From: Sanguibacter keddieii DSM 10542
GTDB taxonomy: Bacteria > Actinomycetota > Actinomycetes > Actinomycetales > Cellulomonadaceae
Direction: 5' to 3'
NCBI RefSeq assembly: GCF_000024925.1
Contig: NC_013521.1
Span: 3,472,001 to 3,536,000, forward strand
DNA length: 64,000 nt
Shown: positions 16,401 through 23,577 of the stretch, in pieces
Position numbering within the stretch: position 1 is the first letter of the stretch
Layout: each line of letters opens with the position of its first letter
The notes under the pieces: generated by a model
What the model was told of the DNA's origin: nothing
What the model saw: the letters and a program-made list of their open reading frames with translations, nothing else
The model's database searches: none
Program-made: the position numbers and the translations under genes

Positions 16401-16686
16401 GCGAGACGACACCGCGGGCGTCGAGCGGCTCACCGGGGCTGGCGGCGACGAGCGTCGCGCCCTGGTCGTCCTCCACCAGGCGCAGGAGCAGCGCGCCCGG
16501 TGTGCCGGCCCTGGCCGCGGCGTCGGCGGCGTTCTGGGCGAGCTCGACGACCACGCGGTCCCGGTAGTACCCGGTCGCGTGGTCCTCCTCGGTGTTGGCG
16601 TCCTCGCGGAGCCGGGTCGGGGAGCGCGACCACGCGTCGAGGACCGCGGCTCGCAGCGCCGCGGTCCCGAAGGGGTCGGCACTCAC
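13438..16686 (-). CDS. Sacsin/Hsp90-type ATP-binding protein
   Basis: A 1,082-residue cytoplasmic protein with a GHKL ATPase domain at the N-terminus: N-box VVELAQNAADAAARAG (about 47-62), a G1 segment AASPGEPLDARGVVSLSSMRASAK in which the usual Asp-Asn-Gly is absent, and GRFGVGFAAVRG (136-147). Between them, residues about 106-134 are an Ala/Ser/Pro low-complexity insert where the ATP lid is expected. The rest is an Ala/Leu/Val/Asp-rich sacsin-like repeat region of unknown role. The start is the GTG at 16686 with GAGGGT upstream, 10 bases after the DUF3027 stop; upstream in-frame sequence is Arg/Lys-rich shadow of DUF3027. Client and function are unknown; the order with DUF3027 and a cold-shock protein suggests joint function. 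Confidence 0.8.
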   Translation of the reverse strand: MSADPFGTAALRAAVLDAWSRSPTRLREDANTEEDHATGYYRDRVVVELAQNAADAAARAGTPGALLLRLVEDDQGATLVAASPGEPLDARGVVSLSSMRASAKTAGAPATSITAPASASSAAAAASAPASAATVGRFGVGFAAVRGVSDDVVVRTAVGGVRFSVALTRDALVAACSTGTPAGDELAAVVAARGDSLPALRLPFAAAAGVESPWATVVELRLRDATAVAEVRRQLDAVDDTLLLALPALETVEVQHRGTWATTDGGSRPDGEPTPPDRVLADVGSRWLTAHGSGTVPAALVADRPVEERDRSTWTITWAVRRGPSPDGTVAQHGVVHAPTPTDERLTVPALLVATFPLDPSRRHVADVPLAGFVAEQTGPVLARLAAALDEPLALVPTGLAAGRLDALVRDSVTAALRDAPLFDGRRARDVAALGAGAGPTLLAALAPTGLGVVDVPPARTAAARALGMPVLSVPDVVDALPSALSPTQWRALYAALATSADTDRAAREALDGVLVPLADGTTARGPRGLVLPPAGGPVDGLLTVPGLRLVHPDAVDPLLRRLGAVDVHDPAVLGLAAVESAVRDVAELLTGADVDGPDDADLDPDLGALPGLLALLDGVVGADGRAPEHLPSWWCDLPLPGADGVWTRAGDLAQPGTWAAEHLDLEEVDLAALGRALRRTASAAPDALPHHVLDERSAAACGVRTGLVVQTVDHDTGDTGDDLLVGAAGSTESTPPDVAGWVDYDAYLCAVLGRGVHLDELPVLLDLDAVHDDSWGDVVRLAERDPDVRRAVVTTVGPAVPSGPTALSYAAWYLRDVFDAPFVVRVDAAEPDVDLLTLLPLADDDLKGVLDARVLAALGGVATVDQLSGQLASPDPVVWDGLFTALDSPARPEGAAVPPRVARAVWDALGRAAVDGLELDDLPQVLLALRAGACRTVDASTVVVAVDPMWAQIRSVVPVAGRQTGEAVADALDLPLADAAVVVVQTSDDATHRDVPAAVRALLPGLPAGWLEHDDLVVDGQDVDWWVTADGGVHLRAGAPQAVLAQALAQASGRWGDRYLLETLLADPSRARAVDLDGAWG

Positions 16687-16696
16687 GGCCGGACCC

Positions 16697-17713
16697 TCAC
16701 GCGCCGGCGACCGACTCCTCGGACGCGGAACCGTCGGAGGAGGCCTGAGCAGGCGGTACGTCCTCGGCAGGAGCCTCGGCCTCGACAGGCTCGGAGACGT
16801 CGGTGCTCGCGTCTTCGGTGCTCGCGTCTTCCACGCTGCCGTCTTCTGCGCTCGTGTCTTCCGTGCTCGTGTCTTCCGTGCTCGTGCCCTCGGCGCCCGC
16901 AGCCGCGTCCGGCGTCTGAGCACCGCGGTCGACGATCTCCACGCTCATCTCGTCGATGACGGGGGCGTCGGCCGGCCAGTCGGTCGGGTGCGGCTCGACG
17001 TCCGTCTCCGAGTGCGCGCCGCAACCGTGGTCGAGGGAGACGACGCGGCCGTCGTCCTCGGACCACTCGTTCGCGCAGACCCCGAAGACCTGCCCGAGGG
17101 AGCCCTGCAGCATGACCAGGAACCCGCAGGACCCGCAGTCCGACGCGGCCTGGACGGCGCCGGGCGTGGTCGGGCCGCGCGAGCCGGCGTACCAGCGCTG
17201 GGCGGCCTCGTCCTTGCCGTCGACCGAGAGGACGCGGGTGCGCGCGAGCGCGAGCTCCTCGATCGCGACGCGGTCCTCCTCCTCGTCGCCGGTCGGGGTG
17301 TAGCCGGGCTCGAGGCGCGGGTCGTCGGCGCGGAAGGGCAGGACGTCGCCGGGACCGATGTCTCCGGGGCGGAGCCGCTCCGACCAGGGCAGCCACTCGG
17401 GGGCGAGGATCGCCTCGGCACCGGGGAGCAGCTCGACCTCGCAGACGGTGACGGTCTTGGAGCGGGGCGCACGGGCGACCGTGACGGTCCAGTGCCAGCC
17501 GCGGTAGCCGCGCATGGTGCACGCGAAGGTGTGCGAGGCGAGCCTGTCGGCGTCCATGGTCGCGGCGAGGTGATCGCCGACGTCCCCGGGGTGCTCGGCA
17601 GCCTCGCGCGCCGCGGCGAGCGCGACGTCGACCGCGTCGACCAGGACCGCGTCGGCCTTGGGCTTCGCGGTCCGGGTGCGCTTCGCCGGGGTGGGGAGTG
17701 TTGCAGCTGGCAT
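16697..17713 (-). CDS. DUF3027 family protein
   Basis: A 338-residue protein of an actinobacterial family of unknown function. The conserved core (about residues 20-250) has aromatic/Trp motifs (RGYRGWHWTVTVARA, PEWLPWSERLRPGDIGPGD) and a cysteine pair in ASDCGSCGFLV plus later Cys residues in VCANEW and HGCGAH, which together look like a zinc site. The last 80 residues are an acidic tail with an approximate five-residue repeat (STEDT, STEDT, SAEDG, SVEDA, STEDA) and are likely disordered. It is 6 bases downstream of the cold-shock gene and 10 bases upstream of the sacsin-like gene, so one operon is likely. Confidence 0.85.
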   Translation of the reverse strand: MPAATLPTPAKRTRTAKPKADAVLVDAVDVALAAAREAAEHPGDVGDHLAATMDADRLASHTFACTMRGYRGWHWTVTVARAPRSKTVTVCEVELLPGAEAILAPEWLPWSERLRPGDIGPGDVLPFRADDPRLEPGYTPTGDEEEDRVAIEELALARTRVLSVDGKDEAAQRWYAGSRGPTTPGAVQAASDCGSCGFLVMLQGSLGQVFGVCANEWSEDDGRVVSLDHGCGAHSETDVEPHPTDWPADAPVIDEMSVEIVDRGAQTPDAAAGAEGTSTEDTSTEDTSAEDGSVEDASTEDASTDVSEPVEAEAPAEDVPPAQASSDGSASEESVAGA

Positions 17714-17719
17714 GTGTTC

Positions 17720-18103
17720 CTAAGCCTCGATGTCGTCGGCGACGGCGCGCAGCACCGTGGCGACCTTCGTCGCGGTGGACTTCTCGGGGTAGCGTCCGCG
17801 ACGCAGCGAGTTGCCGACCGTGTCGAGCAGCGTGATGAGGTCCTCGACGATGACGGCCATGTCGTCGGCCGGCTTGCGCACGGCCTTGGCGACGGAGGGC
17901 ACCGGGTCGAGGAACGTCACCGAGAGCGCCTGCGGGCCCTTGCGGCCGTCAGCCACGCCGAACTCGACCTTGGCACCCGGCTTCGGGGCGGTGACGCCCT
18001 CGGGCAGGGCGGAGGCGTGCAGGAAGACCTGCTCGCCGTCGTCGCTGGCGATGAAGCCGAAACCGCGTTCGGTGTCGAAGAACTTGACCTTGCCGGTGGG
18101 CAC
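17720..18103 (-). CDS. Cold-shock-domain protein with C-terminal extension
   Basis: The first 65 of 127 residues form a cold-shock domain (GKVKFFDTERGFGFIASDDG with RNP-1-like KGFGFI and RNP-2-like VFLHASAL), which binds single-stranded nucleic acid. The following 60 residues (PADDMAVIVEDLITLLDTVGNSLRRGRYPEKSTATKVATVLRAVADDIEA) are a helical extension not found in CspA. A GTG start at 18103 is used because the domain begins there with the usual spacing. It heads the operon with DUF3027 and the sacsin-like gene. Confidence 0.9.
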   Translation of the reverse strand: MPTGKVKFFDTERGFGFIASDDGEQVFLHASALPEGVTAPKPGAKVEFGVADGRKGPQALSVTFLDPVPSVAKAVRKPADDMAVIVEDLITLLDTVGNSLRRGRYPEKSTATKVATVLRAVADDIEA

Positions 18104-18241
18104 GTGAAACCTCGAGGTGCTCGTCGGGACATGACCTCACAGGATACCGGGCACGCGCCCGACGGTGAGTCCCGATCATTATCCGCGCTCACCCCCTCTC
18201 TCACCTAACCGCAGCAGGTCTTCACCCGGTGACGCCCTCCC

Positions 18242-18247
18242 TACACT
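18242..18247 (+). promoter_or_regulatory. -10 element of the SDR gene (leaderless)
   Basis: TACACT ends 6 bases before the ATG at 18254, so transcription should start at or next to the start codon. No ribosome-binding site is present, consistent with a leaderless mRNA. Confidence 0.55.
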
Positions 18248-18253
18248 GTCCCG

Positions 18254-19036
18254 ATGGACCTCCAGCAGCTCTTCGGCCTCGACGGCCGCACCGCCCTCGT
18301 CACCGGAGGCAGCTCCGGGATCGGCCGCGGGATCGCCCTGGCTCTCGCAGGTGCCGGGGCGCACGTCCTGGTCGCCGCGCGCACGGTCGAGGCCCTCGAC
18401 GCGACGGTCGCGCATGTCCGCGACGAGGGCGGGTCGGCCGAGCGGCTGGTCGCCGACCTCTCGACGCGGGAGGGGGCGCACGCCCTGGCCGAGGCGGCAG
18501 AGGCTGCGGCCGGCAGGCGGGACGACGGTGGTGTCGACGTCCTGGTGTGCTCGGCGGGGATCAACCTGCGCCCGCCCATGCCCGAGCTCGACGAGGCCGT
18601 GTGGGACGCCACCATGGCGGTGAACCTCGACGCGCCCTTCGTGCTCGGTCAGCGCCTGGCCCCGGGGATGGCCGCGCGCGGGTACGGGCGACTGGTCCAC
18701 ATCAGCTCGCAGCAGGCGCACCGGCCCTTCGGCGCGAGCGGCGCCTACGGGGTCTCCAAGGCGGCCCTCGAGGCGCTCGCCCGGTCGCAGGCCGAGGCGT
18801 GGTCGCCGCACGGTGTCACGGCCAACGTCCTCGTACCCGGCTTCGTCCCGACCGCGCTCAACCGCCGGCTCTCGAGCGACCCCGCCACGGTCTCCGCGCT
18901 CGCCGCCCGGACCCTGGTCGGCCGCAACGGGCACCCGGACGACTTCGCCGGCGCCGCGGTGTTCCTCGCCAGCGGCGCGTCGGCCTACGTGACGGGCCAG
19001 TCCATCGCCGTCGACGGCGGGTTCTCGATGCACTGA
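18254..19036 (+). CDS. SDR family oxidoreductase
   Basis: A 260-residue classical short-chain dehydrogenase/reductase using NAD(P)H. Visible are the cofactor motif TGGSSGIG (17-24), NAG-like CSAGIN (99-104), the catalytic Ser151/Ser152, Tyr165 and Lys169 in YGVSK, and the C-terminal G-x-SIAVDGGFSMH end typical of 3-oxoacyl or gluconate-5-dehydrogenase-like members. Substrate cannot be told from sequence. It is a single gene between the divergent cold-shock operon and the AbiEi-like gene, and has a TACACT -10 six bases before the ATG. Confidence 0.9.
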   Translation: MDLQQLFGLDGRTALVTGGSSGIGRGIALALAGAGAHVLVAARTVEALDATVAHVRDEGGSAERLVADLSTREGAHALAEAAEAAAGRRDDGGVDVLVCSAGINLRPPMPELDEAVWDATMAVNLDAPFVLGQRLAPGMAARGYGRLVHISSQQAHRPFGASGAYGVSKAALEALARSQAEAWSPHGVTANVLVPGFVPTALNRRLSSDPATVSALAARTLVGRNGHPDDFAGAAVFLASGASAYVTGQSIAVDGGFSMH

Positions 19037-19195
19037 CCGCGGGGACTCGGGGCTCTGACGGTGGGTGGCGGGCGGCCCTCTGTCCGTGTCCCCCCCACGG
19101 CGGGTACCTGTCCACAGGACGTCGCCCGGCCGAGGCCTCCACAGGCACGTGCTGCTGGGGCGCGCAGGATCGCAGCCTGCCGGTGGGATGCACTC

Positions 19196-20314
19196 ATGAG
19201 TCTTGACGCAGCCTGCGGGCGCACGGAGGCCGACCACGGCGGCACGCGGAGCTCGACGGTGCACCGTCCGCCTGCGGCTGCGCTCCCTCGAGAACCGACG
19301 CCTCCATCACAGGCCCGACCAGTCCTCTCCCCTCCGGCGCAGGTACCTCGGGCTGCGCTCCCATCGACGCGGCTCCCGCCGGTGGTCCTGGCGCGCGACC
19401 TGCCGCGGGGTGTGCTGGACGCCGAGGTGCGGGCTGGCCGCCTCGTCCGGGTACGGCGGGGCGCCTACCTGCCGCTCGCGGAGCTCCCCCGGGACGATCT
19501 CAGCGCCCGGCTCCGTCTGGCACTGGCGCGGATCGCTGCCGTCGCTGCCCAGACCGGGTCCTCCCCCGTCGTGAGCCACCAGTCCGCGGCGCTCGTCTGG
19601 GGTCTGCCGGCCTGGCACCTCCCGACGACTGTCCACCTCCTCCTCCCCTTCCGACGGTCGGGACGGAGCGCTGCGGACGTCACGTGGCACCACCGCGGCA
19701 CGGCGGGACGGAAGCCAGTCGCCTTCTCGGGCTTGCACGTCACGGGCCTCGAGCAGACGGTGGTCGACTGCCTCACGACCGCACCCCCGCTGCACGCCGT
19801 GGTCGTCGCCGACGCGGCACTGGCCCGCGGAGCAGACCGCACCGAGATCGACCGGCTCCTGGTCATGCTCGGGAGCCGTCGCGGTGTCGCGCGCGGCCGT
19901 GAGCTCCTCGACCTGGCGGACAGAGGAGCGCAGTCTCCGTGGGAGAGCGTCTGCCGGGTGGTGGTTCAGGCCGTGGGGCTCCCGGCCCCGGGGACCCAGA
20001 TCAGGGTCGACACCGATCTCGGACGCTTCTACGCCGACATGGGATGGCGGCAGTGGCGGCTCCTCGTCGAGTTCGACGGCGCGGTCAAGTACGCCAGGTC
20101 GGGCCGGGAGGCGACCGCGGCCCTGATGGCCGAGAAGCGCCGTCAGCACGCCATGGAAGACGAGGGCTGGAGGGTGCTCCGCGTCACCGCCGCAGACCTG
20201 CGCCAGGACCTGCCCCTCCTCCGACGCCTCCGCAGACTCCTCCACGACACGGCCTTCCACTCCACCCGCCCCCGCCCCCACCTCCTCACCGACCTCCACC
20301 ACCCACCCCCCTGA
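19196..20314 (+). CDS. AbiEi-like winged-helix plus PD-(D/E)XK-like nuclease fold protein
   Basis: A 372-residue protein of a family common and multi-copy in Micrococcales, often labelled type IV toxin-antitoxin AbiEi antitoxin domain. After a Pro/Arg-rich, poorly conserved stretch (about residues 1-60) come an AbiEi-type N-terminal domain (VVLARDLPRGVLDAEVRAGRLVRVRRGAYLP), a middle domain, and a C-terminal Vsr/DUF559-like fold: WESVCRVVV, FYADMGW, LLVEFDGAVKYA, RRQHAMEDEGWRVLRVT. The E-D-ExDGxxK pattern looks like a nuclease active site. No AbiEii toxin gene is adjacent, so a classic toxin-antitoxin pair is not supported. The ATG at 19196 is provisional. Confidence 0.75.
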   Translation: MSLDAACGRTEADHGGTRSSTVHRPPAAALPREPTPPSQARPVLSPPAQVPRAALPSTRLPPVVLARDLPRGVLDAEVRAGRLVRVRRGAYLPLAELPRDDLSARLRLALARIAAVAAQTGSSPVVSHQSAALVWGLPAWHLPTTVHLLLPFRRSGRSAADVTWHHRGTAGRKPVAFSGLHVTGLEQTVVDCLTTAPPLHAVVVADAALARGADRTEIDRLLVMLGSRRGVARGRELLDLADRGAQSPWESVCRVVVQAVGLPAPGTQIRVDTDLGRFYADMGWRQWRLLVEFDGAVKYARSGREATAALMAEKRRQHAMEDEGWRVLRVTAADLRQDLPLLRRLRRLLHDTAFHSTRPRPHLLTDLHHPPP

Positions 20315-20372
20315 CCCTCCCTCCCCAGCGCTAGCTAACCCGCTGCTGCTGCCGCCGCAGCTGCCGCAGCTG

Positions 20373-20442
20373 CCGAGTTCGTGAGTTCGGAGCGAGTTCG
20401 GCACTTCTACGGCACGAACTCGCTCCAAGCTCACGAACTCGG
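20373..20442. repeat. Imperfect 28-bp inverted repeat
   Basis: Arms 20373-20400 and 20415-20442 are complementary at 26 of 28 positions, with the two differences as G-U-type changes, around a 14-base loop. Each arm is built from smaller CGAGTTCG/GTGAGTTCGG units. It lies after the AbiEi-like gene and before the helicase-associated gene, so it may end transcription, be a dispersed palindromic repeat, or both. Confidence 0.7.
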
Positions 20443-20556
20443 CGGGAGGTGGGCGCCGGGCGGCGGGCTGCGGGAGGCCGGACGGGACACAGGGGCTGGG
20501 TGGGCTGGGTGGGCCGGGCTGGGTGGGCTGGGGGTACGTGGCGGGGCGGTGGCGCG

Positions 20557-20562
20557 TAAAGT
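20557..20562 (+). promoter_or_regulatory. -10 element of the helicase-associated gene
   Basis: TAAAGT ends 7 bases before the ATG at 20570. With no ribosome site, a leaderless transcript is likely. Confidence 0.45.
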
Positions 20563-20569
20563 CGTGCGG

Positions 20570-23431
20570 ATGGTCACCTTCAGCGATTCCGTGCGGGCGA
20601 GAGACGACGCCCGGCTCGTCGCGCTGCTGGCCCGACGGCCTGACCTCGCGTCCCCCTCCCCCTCGACCCTGCTGTCCCTCGCCGCCCGGGCGATGAGCCG
20701 GGCGAGCGTGCACCGTGCGGTCGTGAGCCTCGACGTCGCGCACCTCGAGGTCCTCGAGTCCGTGCACGTCCTCGAGATGATCGGCGACGACGCGACCGCC
20801 GAGCGCGTGATCTCGGCGGTGCTGGGCACAGCGCCCGCCGCGGAGAGTGCCGCTGGCGCTGTCGGAGCAGACAGCAGCACACGCTCCACCGCCCCCGAGA
20901 AGGCCGAAGGTGCGGTGGCCCCTGCTCGCTCGACCGGGACGAGCGCCGCGCCCGACCCCACCGACGCCCCTGGTACCCCCGGCACCCTCGACCCTGGAGG
21001 CACATACGCCGCGGACGTCGCCCGCCTCCTCTCGGTCCTGTCCGACCTCGAGGAGATGGCGCTGCTGTGGCGGCCGACCCCGACCACCTACCGGGCCGCA
21101 CCGGGCGTCGACGAGGTGCAGGACACCTTCCCGGCGGGCCTCGGCCCGTCCTCGGCCGGGAGCCCCGCTCCGTCCTCGGCCAGCACCTCCTCGTCGGGGA
21201 ACCTCACGCCGACCTCGGCCAGGTACCTCACGCCCGAGGCGTCCGGCACCACCTCCGCGAGCGCTGCCGCCTCCGCGCACTCCCCCTCCGGGCCCGCGGG
21301 GCACCAGACCGACTGGGCGGCGGCCGTCACGCCCGAGATGCGGGCGGCCCTCGAGGACGCCCCGGCCGGTGCACGATCGATCCTCGCGGCGCTCACCTGG
21401 GGTCCGCCGGTCGGCCGGATGCCGAGCACGGCCGACGGTCCGACCGCGGCGCCGACCCGGTGGCTGCTCGAGCAGGGGTTCGTGCGCAAGGCCGACGCGC
21501 ACCACGTGCTGCTGCCCCGCGAGGTGGCGCTCGCGCTCCGTGGTGGTCGCACGCACCGCGGGCTGAGCACGCCGCCCCCGCTCCCGGAGCCCGCGCTCGA
21601 CCCGGCGACGGTCGAGGCCGAGTCGGCCCGGGCCGCTCAGGAGGTCGTGCGGCTGGTGACCGACCTGGTCGCGGTGTGGCAGGAGACGCCGGCGGCGACG
21701 TTGCGGTCGGGGGGCCTGGGGGTGCGCGACCTGCGGCGGCTCGCGCTGCGGCTCGAGGTCGACGAGCGCACCGCGGCCTTCGTCGTGGAGCTCGCGAGCA
21801 TGGCGGGTCTCGTGGTCGACGACGGCGACGACCCCGCGTCCTTCGCTCCGACGCTCGACGCGGACGACTGGCTCGCCGAGGACCTGCCCGGTCGCTGGGC
21901 GACCCTGGTGAGCGCGTGGCACTCGTCGGCGCGCACCCCGTGGCTGGTGGGCAGCCGTGACGAGCGCGGGACGCTGCGCAGCGCCCTCGAGCCGGAGCTG
22001 CACCGGGCGTGGGTGCCGCGGCTGCGCGGCGAGGTGCTCGGCGTGCTGCGTGCCGCCCCTGCTGCCTCCGTGCCGGCCGACGAGGTCACCGCCGTGCTGA
22101 GGTGGCGTGCTCCGCGCGCCGTCCCGCCGCACGAGGCCGTCGACGCCCTGCTCGCCGAGGCCGCCCTGCTGGGCGTGACCGGTGCCGGGGCGCTCTCGGC
22201 CGCGGGAGAGGTGCTCGCGGGGGTGCCCGTCCTCACCGTGGCCGACGACGCCGCCCGCACCGCGCTGGCGGGCGCCATGGCGGCGGCGCTCCCCGACGCC
22301 GTCGACGACCTGCTGCTGCAGGGCGACCTCACCGGGATCGTGCCCGGGCGCCCGACGCCGGGTCTCGAGGCGCTGCTCGCCGACTCGGCCGCCGTCGAGT
22401 CGCGCGGGTCTGCCATCACCGTGCGCTTCACGCCGGAGTCCGTGACCCGTGCGCTCGACGCCGGGCGGACGGGCGACGAGCTCCTCGCCGAGCTCGCGTC
22501 GCACTCGCGCTCGGGGCTCCCCCAGCCCCTCGAGTACCTGGTGCGGGACGCGGCACGCCGCCACGGCCAGCTGCGCCTCGGTGCGGCGTCGTCCTACGTG
22601 CGGGTCGAGGACCCGGTGCTGCTCGCCGGCCTGGTCGAGGACCCGCGGCTGCGCGGGCTGGGGCTGTTCCGCGTCGCACCCACCGTCCTCGCGGCGTCTG
22701 CCGCACCAGCCCAGCTGCTCGCCGCGCTGCGCGAGCGCGGGCTCGCCCCGGCGATGGAGGGCCCCGACGGTCAGGTGGTGCACGCCGACCGCCGGACGCC
22801 GCGGGTCCGTCTCGCCGGCCGGCGCGGTCGGCGCCGGTCGCCGGGCGTCGACGGCTCGACCCGCGGGCTCGCCCCGGAGCGTCCCGACCGTCTGCTGGCG
22901 CTCGTCGCGGTCCTGCGACGCGGCGAGGAGCAGGCCCGTGCGACCCAGGCCGCGGGTCCCGCCGCGCAGACCGACCGGCCCGGTGCTGGCGGCTCGGCAG
23001 GCACGTCCGCGAGCGCCACCCGCACCGCAGCCGGCGTCTCGGCCCGCCGCGCCCGCGGCACGAGCCCCTCCGCTGCCTCGACGAGGACCACCAGCACGAA
23101 CCCTGCCGGCTCCCCCACGAGCCCGGGCGCTGGCAGGTCCACCGGCGACCAGGGGGGCTCCGCGCAGGGCGACCCCGCCGCCGGTCCCCAGCTCTCCGAG
23201 GGAACAACGGAGCCCGTGGTCGCGTTGGCACTGCTGCGTGAGGCGGCGGCCGACGGTCGCGAGGTCCTCGTCGACATCGTCGGTCCCTCGGGGGACGTGA
23301 CACGTCGGCGGCTGCGCCCCATGCGTCTCGACGCGGGCCGCCTCCGGGCGGTCGACGTCGCTCGCGAGTCCGAGCTCACGGTCGCGGTGCACCGCATCGC
23401 GAACGTCGAGCCCATCCTGGCCACCCCATGA
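20570..23431 (+). CDS. Helicase-associated domain protein with WYL-like C-terminus
   Basis: A 953-residue protein of the actinobacterial helicase-associated family that precedes XPB-type helicase genes. Residues 1-80 are helical (DDARLVALLARRPDLASPSPSTLLSLAARAMS). Two Ser/Thr/Ala/Pro-rich linkers follow (about 85-145 and 175-255). The middle (about 260-760) is a chain of winged-helix-like and helicase-C-like segments, for example RWATLVSAWHSSARTPWL. After a third linker the last 85 residues (ALLREAAADGREVLVDIVGPSGDVTRRRLRPMRL ... ELTVAVHRI) look like a WYL domain. No Walker motifs are present, so it is likely a partner rather than a helicase. The downstream XPB gene supports a shared DNA repair or stress role. 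Confidence 0.8.
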   Translation: MVTFSDSVRARDDARLVALLARRPDLASPSPSTLLSLAARAMSRASVHRAVVSLDVAHLEVLESVHVLEMIGDDATAERVISAVLGTAPAAESAAGAVGADSSTRSTAPEKAEGAVAPARSTGTSAAPDPTDAPGTPGTLDPGGTYAADVARLLSVLSDLEEMALLWRPTPTTYRAAPGVDEVQDTFPAGLGPSSAGSPAPSSASTSSSGNLTPTSARYLTPEASGTTSASAAASAHSPSGPAGHQTDWAAAVTPEMRAALEDAPAGARSILAALTWGPPVGRMPSTADGPTAAPTRWLLEQGFVRKADAHHVLLPREVALALRGGRTHRGLSTPPPLPEPALDPATVEAESARAAQEVVRLVTDLVAVWQETPAATLRSGGLGVRDLRRLALRLEVDERTAAFVVELASMAGLVVDDGDDPASFAPTLDADDWLAEDLPGRWATLVSAWHSSARTPWLVGSRDERGTLRSALEPELHRAWVPRLRGEVLGVLRAAPAASVPADEVTAVLRWRAPRAVPPHEAVDALLAEAALLGVTGAGALSAAGEVLAGVPVLTVADDAARTALAGAMAAALPDAVDDLLLQGDLTGIVPGRPTPGLEALLADSAAVESRGSAITVRFTPESVTRALDAGRTGDELLAELASHSRSGLPQPLEYLVRDAARRHGQLRLGAASSYVRVEDPVLLAGLVEDPRLRGLGLFRVAPTVLAASAAPAQLLAALRERGLAPAMEGPDGQVVHADRRTPRVRLAGRRGRRRSPGVDGSTRGLAPERPDRLLALVAVLRRGEEQARATQAAGPAAQTDRPGAGGSAGTSASATRTAAGVSARRARGTSPSAASTRTTSTNPAGSPTSPGAGRSTGDQGGSAQGDPAAGPQLSEGTTEPVVALALLREAAADGREVLVDIVGPSGDVTRRRLRPMRLDAGRLRAVDVARESELTVAVHRIANVEPILATP

Positions 23432-23577
23432 CCTCTCCGACGACTCCTCCGACGACCTGACCTCCCGGTGGTCAGCCCGTGACGTGCCCTCCCCCGGCGG
23501 GGCACGACGGACGGACAGCCACCGGCGCACGACCGACCACCCGTGACACCCCCGTGACACCCCAGGGAGAACGCTGC

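Noticed and set aside
19196-20314. Complete toxin-antitoxin system
   Set aside because: No AbiEii-type nucleotidyltransferase toxin gene is adjacent on either strand.
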